IMG/VR virus record: IMGVR_UViG_3300012003_000027
Location: 1 to 21,012 of that record
Strand: one strand, 5' to 3'
DNA: 21,012 bases
Source of the DNA: a virus
Under the pieces are notes generated by a model. It did not search any database. It was not told the origin of the DNA and worked only from the letters and a program-made list of their open reading frames with translations. A program made the position numbers and the translations under genes. Position 1 is the first letter of the stretch; the number at the start of each line of letters is the position of its first letter. Positions 13,826 to 20,411 of the stretch are shown here, one piece after another.

Positions 13826-14461
13826 TCAGTCCTCCTGCTCGATGACAGCGACCAGGTGGTGGTGGTACCGGTGAGACTGGTCGGGCGGGATGGTCGCCTC
13901 GACCTGGGCTTTGAGCTCGCACTGCACGCACGGACGAGACACGACGGTGAACGCACCCACGGCGCCCATCAGGTCGGCAGGGACACCACAACCGGGGCAC
14001 CGGTCCGCGGCACGCACCTCGTAGGCAAGGGCGAGGTCTTGGTCTCGTTCCGACCAGGACAGGAACTGGGTGTGCGGGATCCCATGAGCGGCGCAGTACC
14101 CGACCTCAGCGGCCAGACGTGGGTCCCTGTTGAGGCGCCTGCGTGCCCATTCGATGCTGGTGATGTTCAGGGCCACACACCGGCGGAACAGGTCCTCACC
14201 AGCGTCAATGGGCCATTCGTTCCACCAGTCCGTGGCTGTGGGCACGTCGACCCGGTCCCGTGGTTGGTCTTCCTCGTCAGACCAGGAGGTGACCGACGCT
14301 GCGATCAGCGCCGGCGCGAACGTCGCCTCCAACCACAGGTCCCGACCCTTCACTGGAGGGTGGGCCTCGACGAGCTCGTCAAAGGCGACGCGACCTATCG
14401 AGGCGAGGCGGACCGTGATGGTCCCGTCGTCGCCCTGGTAGGTCGCCCCGTCTTTGCGCAC
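13826..14461 (-). CDS. Second tail assembly chaperone-like protein with C-terminal zinc ribbon
   Basis: A 211-residue protein with GTG start. Residues 15-105 resemble the end of the upstream gene: RLASIGRVAFDELVEAHP against RSLGRKAFFELLAAHP, and TFAPALIAAS against TFPEALVQTA, then a Trp-containing helix. The C-terminal part has the actinophage pattern QFLSWSERDQDLALAYE followed by CPGC (Cys155, 158) and CVQC (Cys178, 181), a probable zinc ribbon. The position just before the tape measure gene is that of tail assembly chaperones. It lies in the same frame as the upstream gene, separated only by TGA and one codon (TGA CCG GTG), so it may be made by reinitiation or as a readthrough fusion. There is no sign of the classical -1 frameshift. 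Confidence 0.75.
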   Translation of the reverse strand: MRKDGATYQGDDGTITVRLASIGRVAFDELVEAHPPVKGRDLWLEATFAPALIAASVTSWSDEEDQPRDRVDVPTATDWWNEWPIDAGEDLFRRCVALNITSIEWARRRLNRDPRLAAEVGYCAAHGIPHTQFLSWSERDQDLALAYEVRAADRCPGCGVPADLMGAVGAFTVVSRPCVQCELKAQVEATIPPDQSHRYHHHLVAVIEQED

Positions 14462-14464
14462 CGG

Positions 14465-15094
14465 TCAGGCCTTGCGTCGCTTCGGGTCGGCCACGGGTGC
14501 TTGGGACTGGGCGAGCTGGGCGTGGACGAACAGGGCGTTGATCTCGACGTCGTTCCAGTTCTGCCCGTGGAAGACGGCCTCGATGTCAGCATCGGACAGG
14601 ACCGGGTCAACACATGCGGTCTGGACAAGCGCTTCGGGGAACGTGTCCAGGTTCCAAGGAGCGCGGGACCCCTCACCAACAGCGGCGGCGGCCTCGTGGT
14701 CCTCGTCACGGGCCGGGTGTGCGGCGAGGAGCTCGAAGAACGCTTTGCGGCCCAGGGACCGGAACGTGAACCAGGTGGTCGCGGCGTCCATGGCGTCCAG
14801 CGCTGCGGTCGTGGCGGCTTCGAGTGGTGCGAGTTCGGCGGCGTCTGCTTCGTCAACACTGGCGCGGATGATCTGCGGGTCGATGACGTCGGTGGCCTCA
14901 GCTGTGGCGCGGGCTTCAGCGAGGCGGCGGGGTCGGGATGCGTCGAGGCGTTCTTTCGCGGCGGTCAGGTCACGCTCGGCGTCGTCGACGGCTTCGACGG
15001 TGGTGTCGTCCAGGTAGATGCCGACAGTGACGCGGCGGGGAAGTTTCCCGAGCCGGTCTTGCGGGGGCTTGGGCTGTGTCTTCGGTGCGGTCAT
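14465..15094 (-). CDS. Tail assembly chaperone-like protein
   Basis: A 209-residue protein. Residues 30-105 form a charged helical, probably coiled-coil region (DLTAAKERLDASRPRRL and beyond). Residues 109-195 carry the chaperone-like pattern: FRSLGRKAFFELLAAHP, WNLDTFPEALVQTACVDPV, DADIEAVF and NDVEINALFVHAQLAQ. Such proteins bind the tape measure and tail tube subunits during assembly. ATG 15094 has AAGGAG nine bases upstream. It ends in UGA followed by C, a weak termination context, with the next gene in the same frame. Codon use and third-position GC agree with the other late genes. Confidence 0.8.
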   Translation of the reverse strand: MTAPKTQPKPPQDRLGKLPRRVTVGIYLDDTTVEAVDDAERDLTAAKERLDASRPRRLAEARATAEATDVIDPQIIRASVDEADAAELAPLEAATTAALDAMDAATTWFTFRSLGRKAFFELLAAHPARDEDHEAAAAVGEGSRAPWNLDTFPEALVQTACVDPVLSDADIEAVFHGQNWNDVEINALFVHAQLAQSQAPVADPKRRKA

Positions 15095-15139
15095 GCGCTG
15101 GGGCTCCTTGTGGTTATGGGCTGCCGGTCAGCGACATGG

Positions 15140-15171
15140 GCTGGGGTGGTGCTTCCCGGCCCCACCCCAGC
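15140..15171 (-). terminator. Hairpin between tail tube and chaperone genes
   Basis: GCTGGGGTGG (15140-15149) pairs perfectly with CCACCCCAGC (15162-15171), loop 12 bases. There is no T tract after it on the minus strand, so it may act as an attenuator, RNA-stabilising 3' structure or a weak terminator after the tail tube gene. Confidence 0.5.
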
Positions 15172-15222
15172 GGCGTCAGGCCGCGGGCTGCGTGTGCCCG
15201 CACGCGGTGCCTGCGGCGCTCC

Positions 15223-15277
15223 CCGCGCCCCTGCTGACGTCCCGATGACCGACGGACGAGCGACTGCAGGGGTGCGG
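15223..15277. repeat. Second inverted repeat in the gap after the tail tube gene
   Basis: CCGCGCCCCTGC (15223-15234) pairs with GCAGGGGTGCGG (15266-15277): 12 pairs including one G-T wobble, with a 31-base loop. With the neighbouring hairpin it fills much of the 222-base gap 15095-15316, which contains no supported ORF. Confidence 0.45.
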
Positions 15278-15316
15278 TTGACGCGCACTGAATGGGTGGG
15301 GCCGGGAGACTGGTGG

Positions 15317-15808
15317 TTACGCGACGACCGCGTTCTTCTCCTGCGCCCCAGTGATGGCGAGCTCGGCGACGTACCGGGCCGGCTCGGCATCCAGGGAGAA
15401 GGACCGGTTCTTGGAACCGATACGGATCGGCCAGACCTCGACCTTGGCCGCGGCGGTGAACACGTTGGCCACAGGGTTGATGACGATGAACCCGGTGGCC
15501 TGCTCCGCCAGGGCGGTGTAGATGTTCTTGCGGGCCAGGTCGTCACCGGTCGCGCCGGTGCCGTCATCCTCGATGAGGGTGAGCTTGGCGTCGCCGAACT
15601 GCTGCGGGCCGTCGATCTGCACTTCCTGCTTGTACTTCAGCAGGGCCTGGTTGATCCTGTTGAGCTGGGTCTCGAAGCCCTCCATGGAGGCGAGGCCTGG
15701 ACCGAGGTCCGTGCCGGCAGTGATCTCGGCTGCGGTGGGTGCGGCGATGGCCACGATGGTGGGGACGAAGCGGACACCTGTGGTGCCGCGACGGAAGAAC
15801 ATGCCCAT
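15317..15808 (-). CDS. Major tail tube protein
   Basis: A 163-residue protein that forms the non-contractile tail tube. It is of typical beta-rich tail tube type: MGMFFRRGTTGVRFVP at the N terminus, then PTAAEITAGTDLGPGLASM, a helix-loop MEGFETQLNRIN, LTLIEDDGTGATGDDLARK, and FIVINPVANVFTAAAKVEVWPIRI towards the end. AEITAGTDL and the late VEVWPIRIG are recurrent features of actinophage tail tube proteins. It starts at ATG 15808, one base after the previous stop, and ends TAA. Hairpins follow it, and an intergenic control region precedes its small upstream partner, consistent with high expression. Confidence 0.88.
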   Translation of the reverse strand: MGMFFRRGTTGVRFVPTIVAIAAPTAAEITAGTDLGPGLASMEGFETQLNRINQALLKYKQEVQIDGPQQFGDAKLTLIEDDGTGATGDDLARKNIYTALAEQATGFIVINPVANVFTAAAKVEVWPIRIGSKNRSFSLDAEPARYVAELAITGAQEKNAVVA

Positions 15809-15809
15809 G

Positions 15810-15998
15810 TCAGACGCTCGCCTTCGGGGTTGCGGTCACGGGTGCCTGGGCGGGCGTGGACTTCGGGCCTTCGGCGGCGGGCTCGTCGGTGACGAGGACG
15901 AAGCCCTTGGGCTCCCAGACCTGGTCGAAGGCTTCCTGCGTGGTGACGGCCTGCTCGCCGCCTGACAGCTTGGGGTTCGTCATGATGACGGTGCTCAT
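15810..15998 (-). CDS. 62-residue protein upstream of tail tube gene
   Basis: A short protein with a compact first half (MSTVIMTNPKLSGGEQAVTT and FDQVWEPKGFVLV) and a disordered Pro/Ala/Thr tail. The pattern ending in KGFVLV resembles small conserved phage proteins that sit before structural genes. ATG 15998 has CGGGAG five bases upstream; the longer frame upstream has no support. It ends one base before the tail tube ATG, so the two are translated together. Function is unknown; a helper or connector for tail tube assembly is a guess from position. Confidence 0.75.
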   Translation of the reverse strand: MSTVIMTNPKLSGGEQAVTTQEAFDQVWEPKGFVLVTDEPAAEGPKSTPAQAPVTATPKASV

Positions 15999-16104
15999 TG
16001 GTACTCCCGTGGGGTGGGCCAGTCTCAGCCACGGCCCCGATCTCGGAGTACGCCGTCGTCCGCGTGGTGCGTTGGTGCCTGGGAGGGCGCGGTCCGCTCC
16101 CAAT

Positions 16105-16146
16105 CCCTCACGCTAGAGCGTGGGTGTGTCCCGTAGAGTGTGACAC
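16105..16146 (-). promoter_or_regulatory. Inverted repeats and shared motif upstream of the tail tube unit
   Basis: The 165-base gap 15999-16163 has no supported gene. It contains CCCTCACGCTA (16105-16115), identical to 5144-5154, which is part of the dyad CACGCT-AG-AGCGTG (16109-16122). A second dyad GTGTC/GACAC lies at 16126-16130 and 16142-16146. On the minus strand the shared word reads TAGCGTGAGGG, with TAGCGT as a possible -10. A late promoter or operator for the 62-residue and tail tube genes is the favoured reading; a terminator for the upstream gene is the alternative. Confidence 0.45.
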
Positions 16147-16163
16147 GCCACGACGGGCAGCGC

Positions 16164-16808
16164 TCAGCCAGCGGTGAGCACGCCAGCCTGGAGGAACCCG
16201 TGGTAGTCACCAGCGAGGATGGAGCCCGCACCAGCAGTACAGGTGTTGGCCCCCGTATTGCCGCCCTTGCCGACGGTGACGTTGCACTGGCGCGGGTCGC
16301 CCTCGCGCACCCAGCACGAGTGCGCCTCACCCTTGCGGTCGCAGTTGGATGCCTGCGAGTCGACACACCAGTCTGAACCGTTGGGCAACTTCACACACAG
16401 GGTAATGCCGTCGTCCGGTGGGGTCTGCTTGTCGTAGAACATGCGGTACCACGGCGCACTGTAGGTCGCTCCTGGCGGCAAGTTCCGCTTGCCATAGGTC
16501 TGACCGGTGGCTGGGTTCACGTATTCGCGGTCGGTGAACATCTGCCAGTGGTCGGCCTCGGTGAAGGCGTAGCCGCAGCCCCGCTCGCAGTGCATCGGCC
16601 AGCGCGGGTCGGCGTGGTCGGCCACAGCGGGCTGGGCGCGCATGGTGCCCTCGTCGTCGATCTCGGCCGGGACTGTACCGAAGGGTGCCATCGCGTTGTG
16701 CCAGCCCTCGGCGCAGGTCCACCCGCCGCTGCTGTTGGTGTAGCGGCGCAGGGAGACGATGCACTCGCCGGATTCCTCGACCCAGAATGTGGGCGTCGCT
16801 GGGTACAT
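16164..16808 (-). CDS. Cysteine-rich conserved phage protein, unknown function
   Basis: A 214-residue protein with about eleven cysteines and many Trp, Gly and His residues. Visible blocks are CERGCGYAF (a CxxxC pair), then LPPGATYSAPWYRMFY, DGITLCVKLPNGSDWCVDS, ASNC followed by HSCWVREGDP, and at the C terminus NTCTAGAGSI then YHGFLQAGVL. The organisation suggests a metal-bound or disulfide-bonded compact protein. The block order looks like a conserved family seen in prophages, but no function is known to me. ATG 16808 is supported by AAGGAG seven bases upstream. It lies between the tail terminator and the tail tube unit, so a virion or tail-assembly role is possible; an enzyme has not been excluded. 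Confidence 0.8.
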   Translation of the reverse strand: MYPATPTFWVEESGECIVSLRRYTNSSGGWTCAEGWHNAMAPFGTVPAEIDDEGTMRAQPAVADHADPRWPMHCERGCGYAFTEADHWQMFTDREYVNPATGQTYGKRNLPPGATYSAPWYRMFYDKQTPPDDGITLCVKLPNGSDWCVDSQASNCDRKGEAHSCWVREGDPRQCNVTVGKGGNTGANTCTAGAGSILAGDYHGFLQAGVLTAG

Positions 16809-16819
16809 GGCGGACTCCT

Positions 16820-17266
16820 TCAGGGGCGTTGGTAGGTGATTTCGAACGTTTCGAACTGCTGCCACAGCCCGCCGACCAGGTCCGGCTCGCCGTCCCAGTT
16901 GGCCTCACGGGTGATCACCTTCGCGGTGGTCAACGCCATGGCCGTGGTGTACCCGGTCCGGGCGCGTGCAGCGACCCGGGCCCGGATCATGTCGAACAGG
17001 GCCCGGGTCTGGGTCTCGGTCGGGCACACGGCGCGCAGGCCCAGCTGTAGACGCAGGATGTCCTGGAACCCCGACTGTTCCGCCGCGGCGATGGGTGTGG
17101 ATCCGGGGAGCATGGACGCCACGAAGAACGGCAGGACCACGTCTGGGGGTGGGGAGTCCTGGTGCCCGGTGAGCGTCTTGCCGCCCATGGCGGCAGGTAG
17201 GACGCCGGACAGCCAGGTCACGAGTTCGGCGACAACCACGGTGGGCTGCCAGATCGGGTCAACCAT
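16820..17266 (-). CDS. Tail terminator / tail completion-like protein
   Basis: A 148-residue protein. In siphovirus head-tail modules the gene after the gp10-like protein and before the tail tube gene encodes the tail terminator, which caps the tube and joins it to the head. This product has the expected size and alpha/beta look: VVVAELVTWLSGVLP, LRLQLGLRAVCPTETQTRAL, AMALTTAKVITREANW and a last strand FETFEITYQRP. The call is based on position and fold pattern. ATG 17266 is chosen over the GTG at 17287 because AGGAAG lies eight bases upstream. It overlaps the end of the upstream gene by eight bases. Confidence 0.75.
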   Translation of the reverse strand: MVDPIWQPTVVVAELVTWLSGVLPAAMGGKTLTGHQDSPPPDVVLPFFVASMLPGSTPIAAAEQSGFQDILRLQLGLRAVCPTETQTRALFDMIRARVAARARTGYTTAMALTTAKVITREANWDGEPDLVGGLWQQFETFEITYQRP

Positions 17267-17747
17267 CGGTGGCACTTCCTCTCGCACGGGCTAGGACGGT
17301 CTCTACTGCGGTACGGACCGTGGTCTGGAACTTGGGTTCGATGGTGTCGGCGGCGGGTTTCCAGTGCGGGTACGGCGGCTGCTTGTAGACGCGGCCGGCG
17401 GAGTCGACACCGACGAACCCGTACTCGAGCCGGTTGCCTTGGACACTGTTCGTGTAGACGTCGCCTTGTACGGCACGCTCACCGTCCAGCGTGCCTGAGC
17501 TGAACTCCAGGCTGATGGAACGTCGGTAGTCACCGGTGGCGACGTTCGGGCCCGGCCCGGTGCCGGGGATGTGTGAGCGGCCGGCTTTGTGGAACCCTGT
17601 GGAGGCGTTGATCTTGACTTGGTTCTGCAGGAGCATCCCGTACTCGCGGATGGTGGTCTCCATGGCTTGGCCGACCTGGTGGCCGATCTCTTCGAGGTCG
17701 ATGTTGGTGCCAGCGAAGGACACCTCGATGGACAGTTCGTCAGCCAT
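17259..17747 (-). CDS. HK97 gp10-like head-tail joining protein
   Basis: A 162-residue protein with features of the HK97 gp10 family: an N-terminal helix (IGHQVGQAMETTIREYGML), a central Pro/Gly segment (SHIPGTGPGPNVATGDYRRS) and the late pattern RLEYGFVGVD followed by PPYPHWKPAAD, which leads into a C-terminal helix. Members sit at the head-tail interface or assist tail completion. The ATG overlaps the upstream stop (TGATG). Length is normal. It may be called neck or minor tail protein in other schemes. Confidence 0.85.
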   Translation of the reverse strand: MADELSIEVSFAGTNIDLEEIGHQVGQAMETTIREYGMLLQNQVKINASTGFHKAGRSHIPGTGPGPNVATGDYRRSISLEFSSGTLDGERAVQGDVYTNSVQGNRLEYGFVGVDSAGRVYKQPPYPHWKPAADTIEPKFQTTVRTAVETVLARARGSATDG

Positions 17748-18109
17748 CAGCGTTCCGCGGTCAGGTACGCCACGAGCTGCGGGTTGTCGCGCAGCACGCA
17801 GACGATGGGCGACTCGAAGGCTGCGACGACAGCCTCCTCGCGGTCGCTCTTCTCCTTGCCCAAGTGGCGCCAGTCGGAGCTGCCTATGACGGTGTAGCAG
17901 AGGGCGTGCATGACCTCATGCCACAGCGTCGAACGAACCACCTCCGGCGCGCATTCAGGGTTGATGTAGATGATGGCCATGGCGTTGTCGGTGTGCCCAA
18001 CGAAGCCGGAGCGCTTGTTCGCGTGCTCGAAGCGCACCCACTCGTCGAGGTCGATGGTCACCCGGTAGGTGATTGAGCCGACGCGGACGGTGTCCGGAAT
18101 GTTTCCCAT
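17747..18109 (-). CDS. HExxH metallopeptidase-like phage protein
   Basis: A 120-residue protein with a zincin signature: LWHEVMHAL gives His64, Glu65 and His68. A third ligand may be Glu91 or Glu92 in REEAVVAAFES. The C-terminal helix includes CVLRDNPQLVAYL, a pattern seen in small phage proteins annotated as ImmA/IrrE- or SprT-like metallopeptidases. The N-terminal half has strands (ITYRVTIDL, MAIIYINPE). It has no signal peptide or membrane segment and would act in the cytoplasm or in the virion. Its genes overlap both neighbours by TGATG, so it is made together with head-tail joining proteins. Whether it cleaves a structural protein or uses the fold as a scaffold cannot be decided here. 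Confidence 0.75.
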   Translation of the reverse strand: MGNIPDTVRVGSITYRVTIDLDEWVRFEHANKRSGFVGHTDNAMAIIYINPECAPEVVRSTLWHEVMHALCYTVIGSSDWRHLGKEKSDREEAVVAAFESPIVCVLRDNPQLVAYLTAER

Positions 18110-18546
18110 CAGACCTGCCCGGTTTCGGGGTAGGCCACAACACTCAGGTCACGGATCGCGCCCGCACTGGAGTCGGGGATGGCCTTGACGATGAACTTCC
18201 GAGACACCGACAGTCGCGGGTCACGACAAGCCAGGACAGTGAACACGTCACCGACCAGCACGTTGGTGGTCGTGACGGGCAGGACCAGCCGCCACTGGTT
18301 GTCCGCCCTCACGGTGCCCGGGTAGGGCTGCTGGCCGTTGGCGCCCCCGGCTTGGGGGACGAGGATCGCGTCGACGTCGGCGTAGGTCACCGGTGCGGCC
18401 GTCACGACGGTCTCAACGAGGGTGTCTGCGTGGACGGTGGTCTTGTCGTGCCCTCGTTGGGCCTTGACTCGGGTGCCGCTGGTGGCGATGGCCTGCTCGG
18501 CCAGCGACTGAGCACGGCCGAAGAGGGCGTTCAGGTCGAGGCTCAC
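18109..18546 (-). CDS. DUF6093-like head-tail connector protein
   Basis: A 145-residue protein that resembles the DUF6093 phage family: a helical start (LFGRAQSLAEQAIAT) followed by beta strands DAILVPQ, RLVLPVTTTNVLVGDVFTVLA and KFIVKAIP, with a final VVAYPETG. Family members occur in actinophage head-tail modules and probably act as a stopper or connector. The GTG start overlaps the upstream stop (GTGA at 18543-18546) and the end overlaps the next start as TGATG. The family name is recalled from pattern and needs a profile search. Confidence 0.7.
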   Translation of the reverse strand: MSLDLNALFGRAQSLAEQAIATSGTRVKAQRGHDKTTVHADTLVETVVTAAPVTYADVDAILVPQAGGANGQQPYPGTVRADNQWRLVLPVTTTNVLVGDVFTVLACRDPRLSVSRKFIVKAIPDSSAGAIRDLSVVAYPETGQV

Positions 18547-18959
18547 TCGACTGTGTCCCCGGTGGCGATGGCTTGGGCCATCTCGATGAGCAGTTCGAGG
18601 GCGACGTCGATCGGGTTCCGGTTGAACCCTGCCTGGAGTGCGGCCTGGGCGAGGTGGTCGGGGTTGACGGACTGGAGGAACTCGACGGTGTTGACGTTCT
18701 GCACGATGTTGACCTCAGCTGGGCCGTTGTAGGTCACGCCTGCGTTGAGTTCGACGAACACCCTGGTGGGCCGGGTTCTGCGGTCGCCGGCCTGGATGGT
18801 CACCCCGCCGAGGGTGACACGGTTGGACAGGTCATGGCCGTCGACCGTCAGTGTCCCGACGCCGAGGGCATCGATGCAGACATGGACGGGATGCAGCACT
18901 GGGGCGGGGTCGTTGTGCTCGGTCTCGATGAGGGTTTCGTTTGTGGGCATGCCGCTCAT
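18543..18959 (-). CDS. Hypothetical head-region protein
   Basis: A 138-residue protein of unknown function. Its middle is beta-rich (VHVCIDALGVGTLTVDGHD, VTLGGVTIQAGD, RVFVELNAGV, AEVNIVQNVNTVEF) and the C-terminal third is helical (HLAQAALQAGFNR, VALELLIEMAQAI). ATG 18959 is used: the frame extends upstream to 19181 but that part lies inside the MuF-like gene and has non-coding composition. The ribosome site GGTGG is weak; a second ATG three codons later is possible. It follows the MuF-like gene after a 37-base gap. A capsid-surface or head-completion role is a guess from position. Confidence 0.7.
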   Translation of the reverse strand: MSGMPTNETLIETEHNDPAPVLHPVHVCIDALGVGTLTVDGHDLSNRVTLGGVTIQAGDRRTRPTRVFVELNAGVTYNGPAEVNIVQNVNTVEFLQSVNPDHLAQAALQAGFNRNPIDVALELLIEMAQAIATGDTVE

Positions 18960-18996
18960 CGTGCCACCGTCGCGCGTGGTTTGCCACACAACACAC

Positions 18997-19980
18997 TCAG
19001 CCAGCGCGGCGAGCCTGCAACGCAGCCAGGCGGGTCGCAGCGGGGCCACGGACCACCGACGCGACCGGTGCCAGCGTCCCGTTACCCCGACGGTCGACCA
19101 CCTTGCGGAACCCCACGTCGGCACCGTCAGCGGCGTCCTTGAGCTGCTGGGCGGTGAACTGTGGGCCCATCGGCTTCGCACCGATCAGGGACTTGATGTC
19201 GGGGCGGGCGATGGTGGTCCGGCGGCAGTTGGGGTGGCTGATCGGCCACGCTCTGGCTTCGTCGAGGGTGACGATCATGCCGTTGGCCTGGGTGGTGTCG
19301 TCGTGCGACGTCCACCCGCAGTTCGGTCCGTCCATGACCTCCATGAACTTCACCTTGTGCGACTCGGCCTGGTTGAATCCGCCGATCTGGTAGGCCTCGG
19401 CGGTTTTGGTCCGCACGACCATGTCTGCGTAGGACGCGAGGCCGTGGCGGGAGCCGTCCTTGTAGACGATCGCAGCCACGCTCTGGCTCCGGAGTGCCTT
19501 GGCGAGGTCACGGCCGGCCTGTGTGGCTGGGGTGCCGGTGTAGAGCCGGTCTGAGACGTGGTCGCGGGCCAGGGTACGGATCAGGTCCTTGGTCGTTTGG
19601 CGCATATGCGTGGTTGCAGCTAGCAAATCATCGTGAGTGTCAATGGCCAGGGCCGTGATGGCGTCCAAGTCAACCCCGGTCGACGCGACCGCCCCACCGA
19701 CAGTCAGCGCGGTGGCGTGCGCGCCCAGCAGGTACGCGTCACGGACCCCGGCCAGGACGTGCCGGGCCGCGATCTCATCGGCTGCGTCAGCCAACCCGGC
19801 AATGTGGGTCTGGAGCTCCAGGAGGCGGCGTCTGCGGGCCGCGGCGCCCATGGTCGGCCAGTCAGCCTCCAGCGCGTCCACCTGCGCGCCCACACGGGCC
19901 CAGACGCGTTCCAGGTCCCTGCGCAGGATGATCGTCAGGGCCTCGATCGCGTCGGCGATCGCCGACGGGTTGTCAGCCAC
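18997..19980 (-). CDS. MuF-like minor head protein
   Basis: A 327-residue protein of the phage minor head/MuF type. The first 150 residues are helical. A basic region, then the diagnostic segment: VRTKTAEAYQIGGFNQA, MDGPNCGWTSHDD (Cys221, His226), and WPISHPNCRR (His249, Cys252), the last typical of MuF domains and a possible metal site. These proteins sit inside the capsid near the portal and may enter the cell with DNA. The GTG start overlaps the upstream stop by eight bases, with AGGG upstream. Only about 75 residues follow the motif, so there is no room for a fused toxin. In most siphoviruses this gene precedes the capsid gene; here it follows it. Confidence 0.85.
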   Translation of the reverse strand: MADNPSAIADAIEALTIILRRDLERVWARVGAQVDALEADWPTMGAAARRRRLLELQTHIAGLADAADEIAARHVLAGVRDAYLLGAHATALTVGGAVASTGVDLDAITALAIDTHDDLLAATTHMRQTTKDLIRTLARDHVSDRLYTGTPATQAGRDLAKALRSQSVAAIVYKDGSRHGLASYADMVVRTKTAEAYQIGGFNQAESHKVKFMEVMDGPNCGWTSHDDTTQANGMIVTLDEARAWPISHPNCRRTTIARPDIKSLIGAKPMGPQFTAQQLKDAADGADVGFRKVVDRRGNGTLAPVASVVRGPAATRLAALQARRAG

Positions 19981-20308
19981 GGGCGGTGACCCTGCGCAGG
20001 TGCGTCGAGGTCGAGGTGCTCCCGGTCACGTCAGCGGTCTCGGCCTGCTCGAGGCGAAGGATCTGCGCGTCGAGCGCGACCAGGTCCGTCTTTGCTTGCG
20101 ACACGGAAAGGATTCCTGTCAGCGTGAAGCTGGAGGCTTCGGACCCGCCGGCACCAGCAGCCTTGCGGCGCTTCAGGACTCGCAACGCGACCAGGCGCCA
20201 CCGGTCAGCCAACGCGACCGCATACGACTGCAGGTCAGTGTCAGTGGGTGGGGTGGCGTCGCCGACCTCATCACGGATCAGGTCAAGGTCGGTCGAGGTC
20301 AGCGCCAT
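19973..20308 (-). CDS. Head-tail connector (gp6-like) protein
   Basis: A 111-residue, mainly helical protein. The start DLDLIRDEVGDATPPTDTDL is the pattern of actinophage gp6-like head-tail connectors, which form the ring below the portal. It continues with a helix (YAVALADRWRLVALRVLKRR), a beta element FTLTGILSVSQAK, and a helix ending in an Asp/Thr/Ser-rich tail. ATG 20308 has GGAGG nine bases upstream and is chosen over the upstream extension, which runs through the hairpin at 20354-20395. It is the first gene after that hairpin and overlaps the MuF-like gene. Confidence 0.8.
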   Translation of the reverse strand: MALTSTDLDLIRDEVGDATPPTDTDLQSYAVALADRWRLVALRVLKRRKAAGAGGSEASSFTLTGILSVSQAKTDLVALDAQILRLEQAETADVTGSTSTSTHLRRVTARG

Positions 20309-20353
20309 TATTCGTATCCTCCGTCGCACGCGGAACTTGCTGATAAGTGGGAA

Positions 20354-20395
20354 CGGCCCCGCGCCCACGACTCGTGGTCAGTGGGTGCGGGGCCG
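20354..20395 (-). terminator. Strong hairpin after the capsid operon
   Basis: CGGCCCCGCGCCCAC (20354-20368) pairs with GTGGGTGCGGGGCCG (20381-20395): 15 pairs with one G-T wobble, loop 12 bases. On the minus strand it is followed by a short T/C-rich stretch. It separates the capsid and 98-residue genes from the connector gene 46 bases further on. Partial termination or 3' mRNA protection is likely. Confidence 0.65.
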
Positions 20396-20411
20396 CGTCA
20401 TGATGCCCAGG

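Noticed and set aside
14440-14500. Classical -1 programmed frameshift between the chaperone genes
   Set aside because: The two ORFs are in the same frame and no slippery heptamer was seen before the TGA.
13538-15892. Very long plus-strand ORF (784 codons) antisense to tape measure, chaperone and tail tube genes
   Set aside because: Its composition is biased to Gly, Val, Arg and Asp as expected from the reverse complement of GC-rich coding DNA. It has no domain pattern, and the minus-strand genes beneath it are clear.
18960-19181. N-terminal extension of the 138-residue head-region protein
   Set aside because: The extension overlaps the MuF-like gene and is Arg/Ser/Trp-rich out-of-frame sequence; ATG 18959 follows the MuF stop.
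18997-19230. Toxin domain fused to the MuF-like protein
   Set aside because: Only about 75 residues follow the MuF motif, without any recognised toxin signature.
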